From NCBI GenBank assembly GCA_002633005.1, contig NMRA01000011.1, forward strand, positions 1,552,093 through 1,612,092: 60,000 nt of DNA, read 5' to 3'. Under the pieces are notes generated by a model. That model was given only the letters and a program-made list of their open reading frames with translations. It made no database searches and was not told the DNA's origin. The DNA comes from Phoronis australis (lineage: Eukaryota; Phoronida; Phoronidae). Below, in pieces: positions 26,301-39,400 of this stretch. Positions within the stretch are counted from its first letter, which is position 1. The number at the start of each line of letters is the position of its first letter. The translations under genes were made by a program, and so were the position numbers.

Positions 26301-28034
26301 ACATTTGTGTTGATCAAAAAGTAGTTCTCGAATTCGTGTGCCAAGAACTGTTTCATGGCCACATCAAGTCACACGCAAATGCCAGTAAAAGGGCTATTCA
26401 TACTTAACATGACATGGAATAGCGGAGATATTTTACATGATTTGTATAGTGAGGTTGATGTCAATGCATTTAAATGGTGCTGGTAAACTCCGATAAATTA
26501 ATATGAAAAATATCAATTACGTAACGAGTCTTGATACCACAATTGTTAACAGCGATAAAGATATCAACAAATTGTTGTTTACCTAATCATCACTGTTAAG
26601 TGGTGGCAGTTTTTTCATTATACTCTACTACATACCCTAACGAAAACCCTGGTGATCAGTGTAATGGGCCTACCTGAGCGACCTGCGCACCTCTGGTAAC
26701 GTGACCGCCTGCAATTGTTCGTTTTAACTCAAAATGTGAGAATGATAAACATATTTGGAGAACAACTAGCGTTTTCTGTTAAGTAACTGTTAGTGTATAT
26801 CCAGCTCTGTTGTATTTGCATCAACGTACCCTTTGGCATGAATGCTTGGATCTCAGAACGAGTTGGACACACTGCACCTGCAGTATCGAGACCACCACAA
26901 GCGACATTTGGCACTTAACCTAAAAATCGTATCGAGAAGGTATCAGGGACGACAGGACTAGCGAGAAGCTCGGGGCATGCATAAAGTGCGATTCACAACG
27001 TCCGTGTTATCTGCCATCTGCTTGTTACACAAGTTGTCAACACTAGAGATAGCGGATGCTATCGCGTTATATTTTGCACTTAATGCTCTTCCTGTTTACT
27101 ATGGAATTCCAAGCCTTTCGGTTGTTAAGGCTTTCAGGTTTTACACATTAGCGCGTTGTTCTAGGCATGCATGTATTAAATAACGAAAAGGTTCATTTCA
27201 AAGTCTTGTGCAGTGGTAGTAAATACGGCCACTTCAGACTCTCGTTTATACAGTATGAACTTGATTCAGGTTCTGGCAGACCGAAGTGGAATCTGCTGGC
27301 TAAAGTCGCTGTCGTGCTGACATACACATTTGGCTAGGCCCTATGAGTTGACATGAGGCCGGAATGGTCCCCACTGTCGACTGAGTGGGACTGATATTTT
27401 AGTGATGTGTATTGATACGGCAGTTTCAAAGATAAATCAATACAGAGCACTAAGACTACTTTCATAAAGTCCCATTTATGGACCAATCATGAAAATCTGA
27501 TACCGAAAAAGTTTCCTGCTCATAGGGATAACCTCAAAATTTATTGTTATTTCGTCAGCTTCCGTAAAGTCACTATCAATGATTTTGAGACTTTGGATTT
27601 TGTATTTATCAACTGATTTGGCCAATGCACCTGGGATATACATAGAACAACGAATGTAGAACACCTGAATCTAAGTCTCTAGTGGTCAAGTAAAAAATTT
27701 AGAACCGGGGCATTGCAAACTGTCATGTGCGCTATGGGCCAGACAAGCTACACGTCACATAGTAGTATTACTTGAAAGCCAGCGTTATTTTTTATAATAC
27801 TGTACATGCAGGCCTAGTTAAAGCGTTGACGTGTAAAACCTGTACGCTTTAACAACTTTCAGGCTTGGAATTCCATGGTTTCAAACTTACATCGGGTATC
27901 TGACAACACACCGTCGAAATGTTGATACAATAAGTTTCACAACTGCTCATAGTCAGTACTAAATGTTCACACATTATATTGTGAATATCAGTACAAAAAT
28001 AAGCTTAAGATAAGGATTTCGTGGTTGCCAATTT
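23313..28034. other. Non-coding stretch
   Basis: I looked for exons around the longest frames (93 codons at 23435-23716 minus, 97 codons at 25584-25877 plus). I found no domain, signal peptide or credible splice-linked extension. A short CTT-rich patch lies at about 24246-24270. Nothing else is supportable. Confidence 0.5.
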
Positions 28035-28242
28035 TTGACATCAAAGCCGTCATCGTCATCAATAAGCCATCGGTACTGTCATCGTCATAGCCATCGTCAT
28101 CTTTATCAACATCATCATCATTATCATCATCATCGCCACCACCATCGTCATCAACATTATCTTCATCATCATTACCACCAACATCATCATCATCATTATC
28201 ATCATCGTCACCAGCATCGTCATCAACATCAACATTATCTTG

Positions 28243-28281
<39 letters not shown>

Positions 28282-28515
28282 TTCATCGTCGTCATCATCA
28301 CCATCACCATCATCATCATCATCATCATCATTATCTTTATCGTCATTATCGTTATCATTGTCATCTACATAATTTCCGTAGTCGTCGTCATAACCATCAT
28401 CTTCATCATCATCTTCATCGTCATCGATGTAATGATCGTCATTGTCACCGTTCTCACCCTATTCATCATCATCACTGTCGTAATCGTCATCGCCATCATT
28501 ACCGTCGTCAACACC
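28035..28515. repeat. (CAT)n microsatellite, ~480 bp, interrupted
   Basis: Long interrupted runs of TCA/ATC triplets open all three forward frames. They give poly-His, poly-Ile/Val and poly-Ser-like frames, plus a poly-Met frame on the reverse strand. The apparent 168-codon His-rich frame is a by-product of the repeat and not a gene. Confidence 0.95.
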
Positions 28516-28763
28516 ATCACCTCCACCGAAAATTGCCATAATCAGCCCTCCCTGACATGTGACTAGAGCTAGACTATGGGTGAAAGATCGATCAACTCAA
28601 CGAACACTCCACAACAATCAACATTCGCAGCTATTTTTATCATGAAATACACGTGTAACATAAAAGAGCAGGGCCAAAATATGTCCCCATTTACAGCCAA
28701 CGGTCTTTAGAGCCGGTGATTGAAAAGCAGACTCAGCGCTGAAGCCAGTGTAATGGTTAGGAA

Positions 28764-29540
28764 CAGTGGCGGNNNNNNNNNNNNNNNNNNNNNNNNNNNN
28801 NNNNNNNNNNNNNNNNNNNNNNNNNNNNNNNNNNNNNNNNNNNNNNNNNNNNNNNNNNNNNNNNNNNNNNNNNNNNNNNNNNNNNNNNNNNNNNNNNNNN
28901 NNNNNNNNNNNNNNNNNNNNNNNNNNNNNNNNNNNNNNNNNNNNNNNNNNNNNNNNNNNNNNNNNNNNNNNNNNNNNNNNNNNNNNNNNNNNNNNNNNNN
29001 NNNNNNNNNNNNNNNNNNNNNNNNNNNNNNNNNNNNNNNNNNNNNNNNNNNNNNNNNNNNNNNNNNNNNNNNNNNNNNNNNNNNNNNNNNNNNNNNNNNN
29101 NNNNNNNNNNNNNNNNNNNNNNNNNNNNNNNNNNNNNNNNNNNNNNNNNNNNNNNNNNNNNNNNNNNNNNNNNNNNNNNNNNNNNNNNNNNNNNNNNNNN
29201 NNNNNNNNNNNNNNNNNNNNNNNNNNNNNNNNNNNNNNNNNNNNNNNNNNNNNNNNNNNNNNNNNNNNNNNNNNNNNNNNNNNNNNNNNNNNNNNNNNNN
29301 NNNNNNNNNNNNNNNNNNNNNNNNNNNNNNNNNNNNNNNNNNNNNNNNNNNNNNNNNNNNNNNNNNNNNNNNNNNNNNNNNNNNNNNNNNNNNNNNNNNN
29401 NNNNNNNNNNNNNNNNNNNNNNNNNNNNNNNNNNNNNNNNNNNNNNNNNNNNNNNNNNNNNNNNNNNNNNNNNNNNNNNNNNNNNNNNNNNNNNNNNNNN
29501 NNNNNNNNCTGCCCCCCCCCCCTAAATCCGCCTATGAGGC
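28764..29540. mobile_element. Probable hAT-like element mostly hidden in a 736-N gap
   Basis: CAGTGGCGG at 28764-28772 ends abruptly at a gap (28773-29508). On the other side the sequence resumes with a C run and CTAAATCCGCCTATG, the reverse complement of a GGCGGATTTAG-type end like that at 15388. The gap is therefore bracketed by inverted hAT-type ends. Its content is unknown. Confidence 0.5.
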
Positions 29541-32500
29541 AATAAAGTTGAAGAATTTCTACGCGAAGTTTGTCACTGTGCGTTGATAACCTCGTAGTGT
29601 AGGCAAGGTTTAATGCGTTCAGAAAACGTAAAGAATACCAATCCTATTGTTGCACACATGGGTTCACTTTGAGAAAGTCGAGTCCAACTGTTTTTGAAAG
29701 TATAAATCCTAAAGGTAAAATTTATTGACGACTTGTGACCTCATATAGATAACAGGGCCATATCCGTGGAACATCTTTGCTTTATTTTGTTCTGCAAGGA
29801 TACAAGTTTCATCGCTTTTAGATGAGCGCGTACTGGCATACTAAAGAGAGCACAGATGTGCAGCCAGTATTTACGTGCATTTGACAGTGAACCTGTCTCG
29901 CATGCCCTTCCTGGGTAAAGTGTGCTTTTAAAACATTGATCCTTCAATTTCCAAAAGGTAAACTAATTTTCTCCTTTCGCGAACCTGTAAAAATTCTTTT
30001 TCGTTAAGTCGGAAAAGGCGCCTCTGTCGACTGTTACATGTAGTATCATCCCCAGGTCTTGGATGAACTATCATAATCTTTGGAAAAGACTTACTAAGGC
30101 GACATTTTGAAATGGATTGTTTACTGAGTAAACAGTCAACTGCTTAATGTTCGTGGTGAAGCGTTTGTTTTAATTACATTCGAAATTCAAAGCTGGAACA
30201 CACATTCCACTTGCGGAGTTTTGCAAACACTATCTGTATTGGGTCAAAAAGATAAGAAAACACCGGCTGAAACTTTGTTGGACTAAGTACGACAGACAGC
30301 CGGTCGTTCTCACCACTGTGAAAACTCAGGTATCTGAGGTGAAAGTACTGATAGCTAGATTATGTGTCAGTTAAGTAGCTGCCACATGCGGATTCAACGT
30401 CAGTGTGACAACGTCAGTGATACAGTTTACGTAATAAACTACACTTTTATTATATCTGTTGATCATAACTATGAATTGACTTAATTGCGTAAATTCAAAA
30501 ACTAGTCAGCTACGTAATGCTGGGTAATTGTGATTCGCATTTGCATTGGTCGTTAATTAAAACTGCTTTCTGTCAAAATATCACTTCAATTTGATGTAGT
30601 TTAATGTACCGCTATACATGTAAACCTGGTGCAGTGCATAGCTGTTTCTCACTAGGATTGAAAGTGCGTATTGCACTTGCAAAGGTGTGTCAGTTCGTTA
30701 ATGGTAGAGATCGAAACCGGTATATGTCCAGTAATTATTTTTAACCCAAGTAAAAACATGTTCAGTTTCAGTGTAACGGTAAGTAGTTCCAGAACGCAGA
30801 CTCAGTTATAATAGTTTAATCGAAATAATGAGAATGTTCTGTGTAAACGTAAAATAATTATTTTTGTACGGAAACGTGGCGAATTGCTAGCGAGCGAGTG
30901 TCGACAAATCGTCAAACAGGGTGAATGGCATTAAAATGGCAATAACATGAGAAACCACAGACTAACTGCAGCTCTGAACAAATACACAAAGAGCTGCCAT
31001 CCACATTATTCACTCATACACGTAGTTAGTTAACAGACCAGTGAACCACAATGTTTATCCAGCCAGCATGTTTTACACTTCGCACGACTTACACGCTAGG
31101 ATGTACTGTACAATTATAGGCACCTTTTATTGAACGACTCTGACGATAGGTGGCATTACGAACTTGGTTAAGACACTATATATAGTCTAGGTAAAGGGTG
31201 AAAAAAGCCTTGGAAACAGCGGTTCTTTGGACTATGTTGATAATTTTTGCAGGGGTGCCAACATTTTGGACAGTTTCTTAGCAACGGGTGGAGCGTTGCA
31301 AAACTTTTTTGTATTGCAAAGAGTTATCAATTTTGCCGGGACAGGTGTAATTCCATGTGAATGTTGCCAAATATTAGCCCCTTGGCAGTTAAACATAGCA
31401 ATCGCTGACTATAAGAGTAGTTAAAATATTGCATTAAACTGTGTATAAAGACAGTACGTTAATAATAAATTTGCAATACTTATATTTGCTTATTCCGTGC
31501 TCACCTAATGTAACCCCCTATATATTCTTTGAGGAGTTTTAGAGCCTAGAGTGTGGTGATCAGTTTGATATTGTCACGTGACTACTGAGGTGTACTGCTA
31601 AGGTGTAGTTCACATTACAAGAATATGTTAAGGCCATCTTCATGCAACCTGGGAGGTATCGCATTCTGTAAATAAGTTTTGAATTTTTGCGTCGAGTATT
31701 CATCGCTCATTATGCAATGTTTGAACTAGGACATGATTTGTGCTAAAATTTAGCCAGTCTGTATTCTACTGGCTCACATTCTGCTCTGGAGCAATGTTAT
31801 GGTATATGTTGGTCAAACCACGTGACCTACAGTTCATGATTATGTCTGAAAACAACTTTGTCCCGACTAGTGCTCGGACCCGGGACTTTCTGCTAACACG
31901 TGCAACACAATTTTATAATGTTATGGTATGTTTTGCAGTGCTGCGTTGATTATAGGCTTAGAGCCCATTATATTGTACAGCTGTATGCTGCCTTTTTTCA
32001 TCAGTAGAATCTACACTCTGCTTCATTTTCCAACCCGTCCCCGGCCTGAGGTAAAGACGTTACAACATTTGCATGAGATGTTTTTAAAAATGCCATTAAA
32101 AGAACAAAATATTTGAAAGAAAATACAGGAACTTTACATACACTAGAACAGTTGTACCAGTAACTGCTACACTGTAGTTGGAAACTTATAAAGCACATTC
32201 ATGTGCATTACGTATTGAATTGACAATTTTGGCACAACTTCACTATATTTGGCAAAAACATGTTAATATTAAACAAGGACCTGTCTGCCTTGTGAAGGTT
32301 GCTCTCGGAAATAGCCACAAAAGCAGTTTCATTGAAGACGTGGTCTCGTCAATCTGCCTCGTACATGTATGTACTAAGTTTGAGGGACATTTGTTCGTGG
32401 TTCTCAGGCGTTTATCGTTGGTCTGACGTCACTTTCGCAGTTAGTCTTCACACAAGGTGTTTTGTCGCTTGCGGTGCGAAAGGTCGAGATACCCGTAGTT

Positions 32501-33507
32501 CTTGTCACTACATGAACTGAATTTTTAATTTACTTTTTTAGAATTGCAATCATAAATCAAACTTTACAATCTATATTGAAAGCCACATTAAACCACGCTT
32601 TCGGTCAAAAACAGAATCTGATTTGACATTATCCTCTTACCATCACGAAATCGACATCAAATTGTTCATTAGACAAATAATATTAAAAGCCATTTTAGAA
32701 TTTAAGGCTTCCAAATAACTGACGCTTTAAGATCATCCTCGTAAAATTTCAGACCACTCCGTGACCTGAAATTCATGCGCTTGATCTAAAAAGAATGGAC
32801 AGCCAATTCCCTTCGAGCCTATAGAGGACAAGTCTAAACTTTATGAGAAATAAGATACAAGGTATGACAATTTGGGGCCGTAAGTGGATTAAATCAAAAC
32901 TGTTTTGGCAGAAGACAATGGTTTAATGTCCCTTGAACATTTGAATGCCAAAGGTTAAGGAGTTATCAGATACAGTCATTCAGTGGGAAAAATGGGAAAC
33001 AGAACACTGAAGGAATCTCGAGAAGTTATGTTGTAACCGAAAAGGATGTCCATCAGGATGGTTAGAGTGACGTCATCTTGATACTGCCCACCCTATTGAA
33101 GCAGTTACCTCCCCTGGTGTGTTGCTGTAATGGTCGGATGAAGTGCTGAAAGTTGACGCACCTCACTAGTGGATAGAATTTTTCTGACTAATGTCGCAGA
33201 TGTACCTGACAATGAAGTACCCAAACAAAATAATACATGTTCTGGGTGGGGTTCTGGTACAGAGTGGAGTTTCCAATAAGCGCTGGACAGTTCTTTACGT
33301 GCTTTACAAACGTTCAAGTTATCTTCTTTCCAGTTCTATCAAACTGTCATAATGTGTTGTGTCCAGGAAATCGTGAAAACGAGTCATGTCTGGGCCAATT
33401 CTGACGTCCAGCAGCCGCACACATCTCTTGGACTAGAACGCTACGGAAAATATCTCCAGTTACTATTGTAATCCACAACTGAATATATCCTATATGAGTC
33501 CGGCAAG
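29541..33507. other. Non-coding stretch
   Basis: No gene recognised. The minus-strand segment around 31860-31910 has a weak box-B-like phrase (GGGTCCGAGC) but no matching box A, so I do not call a tRNA. Confidence 0.5.
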
Positions 33508-33581
33508 CATGGGCGGCACAGCACTGAAGTAAGTGGGGAGCTATAGCCCCCCCCCCAACCCCCCATGGTGCACCGCCCATG
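33508..33581 (-). mobile_element. Tiny foldback MITE, copy 1 of 3 (74 bp)
   Basis: It begins CATGGGCGG and ends with the exact reverse complement CCGCCCATG, enclosing a C-rich/G-rich imperfect palindrome. In reverse orientation it matches 49359-49424 and 56278-56347. All three have a G-rich half, then a segment like 'ccacttnnttcagtgctg', then the closing end. Too short to encode anything. Mobilised in trans if at all. Confidence 0.7.
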
Positions 33582-36500
33582 CACAGTCAGTGCCATAACC
33601 AAAATAACCACATCACTACGCAATGAACGGTCGTCTTTTGGTTGCCTTGCTTAGGAACGCCAAGTATGGAAGATATGCCTCTTCGTGGTTACAAGGTGAA
33701 AATTTGCCACGTGAACACCTGGACCGGCATTTGAACTTGAACTCAAACTTCTCATTCCCGCACCCAGCCTTCAAAATGGGGGGCTCGGATTCTTGCCGTT
33801 GTGGACCTTTTGGTAACAAAAAGGCAGGCGGAATAAAATGAACGGGGCACCACTGTGAATCGCGCGTTTGTGCTTCTTTAGAGAAGTTTCAACTCATTTT
33901 CTTGGACTCTTGGTTTCTCAGAGGCGGACATTTTGGCCCACTTGGCCAAATGGGGGGGGCTCGTTCGAGTCCCCTGAGCCTCCCCATGGGTGCGCGCATG
34001 CATTGCATTGCCATTTTCTGTTGTACATGAAAATGGACTCAGCCGCAGTGTCCGGGGCTATATGCTCAAGTACCTTATGCATTGGTTGGTCCAGGTGAGC
34101 TTCTAGACCAAGTTCAGACTTAAAGACCCTCTTACTCGAACTGCAATTTTAAGCTAAAACACAAAAATTTCGACTCCATCACAAAACAATGAAACTTAAT
34201 GTCAAGATATTTAAAAACGTCTTAGAAAGTGTGGAAATAAGTTCGACCTCGAACGTACATTGAGATATACCGGGTAACCTGGACTGTTGTTAACGGTGAA
34301 GCATTGGTGTGCTGAAGCACATTTCAATGTTCAGTTTCAGTTCAGATTTGTTACCGCTTATGCAAAAATTTGTTGCCAGTTTCGAGGAATGGCACTAGAT
34401 AGTTGAGCCCATCTTACGCTGACAATCTCTTGCATGGCTTTCTCTGATCTATGCTTTTCAACAGTTGGACAGGTAATGGCCCAAACAATATCCATGCGTT
34501 AAGTACGACATTGATTTGTATTGCATGTAAACAATTACTTAACACCCAGTTGTCCTGAGTACGTTTGCACCATCACCATCACCATTCTTAAGTGTGACTT
34601 CGCACCTGGCATTGCACCACACGTCTACTGGTGTTTAAGAAAACGAATCCTTAAGAACTGGCAATTTGCCAGCAGTAGTTGTCCAAAAGCTATGAAAGAA
34701 GAGGGGCATTACAATGTTTGTGTTTGAGGACGATGGTCAAATACATGTAGCCCTCATTTTATGGCAACACGTTAAAATCTTGAACAAAGCTCTAAATCGC
34801 TTTAAAGTAGATTCTAAATGTGGGTTAACTATTTTTATTCGGTTCAAAGGCAGCCAAATTTTGACCTTTTTTTTACTACACAAATAAATATGCCAAGTTG
34901 GATTGACACGAATTCGTAATATTCACTGTCATAGCATTTTATTGCGCGCATTGCTTTACAACCGGCTGCTTTGTAAAAGCAGAGGATAACTTGATAACCG
35001 TTGTAACGAAAAGTTAAAGCATATACAACTCAAATGGTTTATATATTGGCACTCTCTAAATGAGAGCGCGAAAGCGACTCCCGCGTTACCACCACTCAGA
35101 TTCCGTAGACAGAAATTCAATAATATATTACTACATAGTAGATCAATAATTTAAAAAAGAGGACCCTAATCCCACTGGTAGTTCGTCCAATCAATTAATG
35201 AATTAATTAGATCGAGTTCACTAATTTGTTTTAGTTTTTTGACATCGGATGGAATCGAAATTATCTGCCTTAATTATCAATCGCAGCCACCGACTAATGT
35301 ATTCAGCCGAGGGATCTCCGTTGCAGTAGGAAATGCATGGGACACTCATGATGGATATTTCAAGACGTTCCGTGAGCCTTTAATACTCCCACCGAACAGC
35401 AGTGGAAATTTTACAACATTATGATGGCAACAAAGGTATTAACGCGGTGATTATACCTGTATGTAAAATCCTCCCCCCTGCATTTCACGGAATTTTAGGT
35501 GGCGTTGAACGCCTATCCACCGAAAACATGATGGCGTAGTGGCGGGATAGCGAATTTCAACATGGCGCGGTTATTTCAAAAATCTCTTATTGAGAATATT
35601 TACTCTTATTACATTCTGTAATTTGCAATGCGTTACAACTGCTGCATATACGCGATTTTAGTGGTTACTGTGCCCGTTTAAGAACAGTTTACCTGTTGCT
35701 GATATCCATGATCAAGTCAATGACACACTGACTGCAACTGGAAATCGGCAGTCATCAGAAAGGAAAGCCTTACTCTTTTGTAGATGAACTTGTTTGCAGC
35801 CTCACACTTCCGTTTAAAAGAATTATATTGTTTGTTAATTTGAGTGAAAAGTCCCACATTGATCACGAACTCCTTAGGAAAAGGCAACTGTTCCGTCTCC
35901 TTAGGGGCACTGCATGAATTCTGACTCATCGGCAAAGACATATTCTTATCGACATGTATAGAGAAAAGAGTTTTGGTAAAAAAGATAACAGCTCGAGAGA
36001 AACGAATTGTATCCATGACACAGAAGAACACTTAATCACTGAGGAGACGACAATGCAGTTAGTTAGTAAGATGGAAGACTGTCCCTCCCAGTAAAGTGTC
36101 CATTTTTGTGCATCTTATCAGAAAAAGTACAGATGGATTCATTGTTCACTATATACATGTACATGTACTACGTAATTTTGATCGCGCACATGCACTTAAC
36201 AGAAAAAGATCACACGGACCATTTTAACGTTCAACTAAGCAATGCAAATAACGCGTGCATGTCAGAAACGCTTCAACAAATTGTTCACATTCAAGACGTA
36301 CAATATGTGATGGAACTATTTTTGAAGCATTGTTTGCTAACGCAATTCAATCTCTTATTTTCCACAAAGCGTGATCATTGTTCATATAGTTATTCGCGTA
36401 TACAGATACTGAAATGACAATACACAGCGTATGGGGATATCTTTTATGAATACCACCTACTCTATAACTGTGTTTTATTAATAACAACCGATACAATGCA

Positions 36501-36952
36501 CCTACGGTTATTTTGGTATTTTCCCCGAAACGTCAAATTGACGTCATTGTATAAAGTAGGGCACGGATTATGGCCATGCTCATTCGATCATATCGAGATG
36601 CTATCACGATTTTTCACTGCACGAGGAAATAACTGAAAATAAACACTATTGTCTACGGAAAACTGGATATGTCAAAACAATGCGATGAAGGATAACATGA
36701 TAATAACGAACATGCTCTCTCAACAGCAACTCAGTTTTAAACTTCTCGACGTCAGTTGAGTTATGGTGTTGGCTTCAGAAACTGAATGTGACTATAGGAA
36801 TTAGTGGTTTAAAGTTTCAGGATGAGCAAGAGTGTGTTGAGCTTAGTTGTTACGTAACAGAAAAAATGGCCAAGATATCATAAAGCAAACGTATCAACTC
36901 ACCGCACATAACATAAGACGAAGGCTAGGCCTAGTAGTGGGCTAGCTGCACA
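33582..36952. other. Non-coding stretch
   Basis: A G-rich patch at about 33950-33990 (ending 'gagcctccccatggg') may be another degraded element end. Open frames of 103 and 104 codons at 36106-36417 (+) and 35717-36031 (-) have no recognisable domain. No gene is called. Confidence 0.45.
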
Positions 36953-37199
36953 CATGGTGCAGTGTTGCCATGAATTGTGCGAATGAGTAACCAGAGTTGA
37001 TAGAACGCAACTTAGTTTATCATGAAAGAGATGCGGCAGAAGCGAGTTGTCAATTTCATTCGATACAATATCCATCACTGTCCTTATGACTTAGCCGTGT
37101 ACATACTACCTGCACAGACATGTACATGTTCATTTATTTATACAGTATGTACCGGTAATCGGAGTCTTATTCAGCCCAGATAAATGTGCGAGTAAACCA
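36953..37199 (+). repeat. Tandem duplication, unit 1
   Basis: The segment from 'catggtgcagtgttgccatg' to 'gcgagtaaacca' recurs with a period of 265 bp at 37218-37450. This unit carries an extra ~15 bp ('tatttatacagtatg') before 'taccggtaat'. No N separates the units, so unlike the duplications at 39.4 and 51.6 kb this looks like a genuine genomic tandem repeat. Confidence 0.85.
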
Positions 37200-37217
37200 A
37201 CCTCCCGTTCAGTAACG

Positions 37218-37450
37218 CATGGTGCAGTGTTGCCATGAATTGTGCGAATGAGTAACCAGAGTTGATAGAACGCAACTTAGTTTATCATGAAAGAGATGCG
37301 GCAGGAGCGAGTTGTCAATTTCATTCGATACAATATCCATCACTGTCCTTATGACTTAGCCGTGTACATACTACCTGCACAGACATGTACATGTTCATTG
37401 TACCGGTAATGCGGGGCCTTATGCAGCCCAGATAAGTGTGCGAGTAAACC
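37218..37450 (+). repeat. Tandem duplication, unit 2
   Basis: Near-identical to 36953-37199. The 18-bp junction contains 'cccgttcagtaacg', also present in the dispersed repeat at 16780. Confidence 0.85.
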
Positions 37451-38251
37451 AGGTCGTTTGAGATTGTTTTTGTTTACGGAGCGGCAACGTGAGGATCGGT
37501 GGTGTGTAAACTAATTCAGTGAATGAACAGTTTTCCACCACAATTACTTAAAGACTGGAAAAACCAGGATTGAATTATAAGCTAACAAAAAAGGGAAAAA
37601 TCCCTTACCGTGTCCTGGGGCTTTAGCTTGTCCACTTAATGTTTCATCTAAATGCCACGTGTTACAATCTTGACAGCCAATCTCCCAATGACAGCGTAAA
37701 AATTAGTGCGAGCGTGTTTAAGGGCCACGACTCGGCAAACCCCTTTTCACATTAGCTATCGGTAGCAGTAACCTTAACGCCTGTTTGATCACATCACCTT
37801 GAATTTCGTACTACAACTAGTAAGGGACAGAAAAGTAATGGTCCACGGTATTGTATTGTTATACTCCAAATTATGAAACTGATACGAGAAATTGTGTGAT
37901 TTAGTGCCTGCCTGTCATATCAGCCAGCTGTGTTAATAAACCATCAACTGGCATTATTAGTAAACAAATAAAGTGTATTTATAGATCGGTTAGGGTACGA
38001 CGTGACAATTGTCGTGACTCAAATAACAAAAGAATTTAACCTCAGGTAATTATTTGATTTCTAATCTATGCAAAATCAGAAGACACATGCTACACGTGTT
38101 ATAAGTCTAGGTGATGTATAGTTAACGCATTTTATTTTCATTTTTACGATTTAAGAGTTTCTTTTTTGAAAACCTGCCAAGTGCAATAATGTTGGCGGAT
38201 CGACTTTCACCTCTGAAAACGATAATTAGCATACGTGTCAATACGATTAAG
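37451..38251. other. Non-coding stretch
   Basis: A/T-rich DNA with no gene or recognisable repeat. It ends at the TTAA target of the following transposon. Confidence 0.5.
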
Positions 38252-38518
38252 TTAAAGGCGAAGCCAAACTTTTTTCATGTCATTTCTAGAAAAAAATAGG
38301 TTTCGTTGATTATCTCAGACACATATTTCACTTAATGACAGCTTTTCGTAATTGATTAATTTCTCGTCCTCTACTCCGGAAGTGACGTTTTGGGAGGCAA
38401 GAGTTTCGCGCCATTTTTTTATTATAGTCTGACTGTGAGAGCTGTCGAGTAAATCATTGTTCTCCCTCGGTTGTCATAAGTTTGGTCGTCGTTTGCTTTT
38501 GTTTACAAGTCAGTCAAC

Positions 38519-39318
38519 ATGCCACGCTGTTGCTGCGTGCCGGGATGCACTCATTATCGTCTCACATGCGCTTTGGGTACATTACATTGCTTTCCGAAGG
38601 ATGACACACTTCGTCGTACTTGGCTAGCTCGTTCATGTGAAGAACGCAACGCTACCCGTCCACGCAACGAACAAAGCAGTGGAGGGTTACCGAGTGTGCG
38701 GTAAGCATTTTCTGCCGTCAGATTACCACAGAGATGTCTACCCTGAATTGATGAAAGTCCCTGCGAAGCAACGCCTGAAGAAGGGTTCCATACCGTCGCT
38801 CTTGATTCCTGGTAATGCTCCGTCGCCAACCCAGAGAATTGCGTTTTTGAAGCGAGAAGCCTCGCGAGCTGTGGCCACTATATACAGTGACTGGTGGCAC
38901 TTTATCTACTGCCACCCGTGCCTCCGAACGTACCTCAGAGCGTGCAATTCCGGGAACTAGCAGTGATTCGCCCTGTGCTGTTGTCTCTAGCCCAGAGCCT
39001 GTAAGCAGCCCTGCGATGTTGAGTAGTGGGAGTAAACACAGGCCCAGTTCGACACCCAGTGAAGAGAACAGTTCGTCATCCAATGAACAGATCGGTGAGC
39101 CTAAGTTTCATAAGTTTGTTGTGGACTTGTATTGGAGCTATTTAGAAGGTGCCAGGTGTGTGGCTAGGGAGTCACAGTTTGGGTGCTCAGATCACTCTCA
39201 GTCCAGTGGGAGTGTGTCGTGGGACACTCGGGCAAGTGGGACAGTTCTTCCTCTGTACACTGTACGTGAGACGAGAATGAGTACGCAGCAACAGCGTGGC
39301 ATGTTGACTGACTCGTAA
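38519..39318 (+). pseudogene. THAP-domain ORF of the transposon, frameshifted and truncated
   Basis: The start at 38519 gives MPRCCCVPGC, the first zinc ligands of a THAP finger (C-x2-4-C). It is followed by FPKDD and RRTW with the invariant Pro and Trp. The frame then stops at 38704. A second frame supplies YRVCGKHFLPSDY, the C-x2-H ligand pair, and GSIPSLL, the AVPTIF-like box that ends the domain. A third frame (38887-39318) supplies a Ser/Pro-rich linker and runs into the right inverted arm. Two frame changes, or an unrecognised intron plus a shift, separate these parts, and no DDE catalytic core follows. In the family, THAP binds the element's ends. Here it is a broken remnant. Confidence 0.7.
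39239..39302 (-). pseudogene. Second, inverted copy of the THAP start codon region
   Basis: On the minus strand, the ATG at 39302-39300 encodes MPRCCCV, as at 38519. The frame then diverges because about 11 bp are missing relative to the left arm. It is a consequence of the long inverted arms including the 5' end of the THAP ORF. Confidence 0.7.
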
Positions 39319-39400
39319 GCAAAAGAAAACGACGACAGAACTTATTACAACTGAGGTAGAACAATGACTCGACTGCTCTCACAATCAGACTATATGTGAA

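Noticed and set aside
28035-28566. Histidine-rich 168-codon frame and poly-Ile/Met frames
   Set aside because: All frames are open simultaneously because the DNA is an interrupted CAT microsatellite; this is low complexity, not a gene.
28720-29586. Frames of 288 and 259 codons
   Set aside because: They consist almost entirely of N (gap) and carry no sequence information.
31860-31910. Minus-strand tRNA-like GGGTCCGAGC
   Set aside because: An isolated box-B-like match without box A or cloverleaf pairing.
35717-36417. Open frames of 104 (-) and 103 (+) codons
   Set aside because: No motif, signal peptide, splice-linked exon or similarity within the window; lengths are within chance for A/T-rich DNA of this size.
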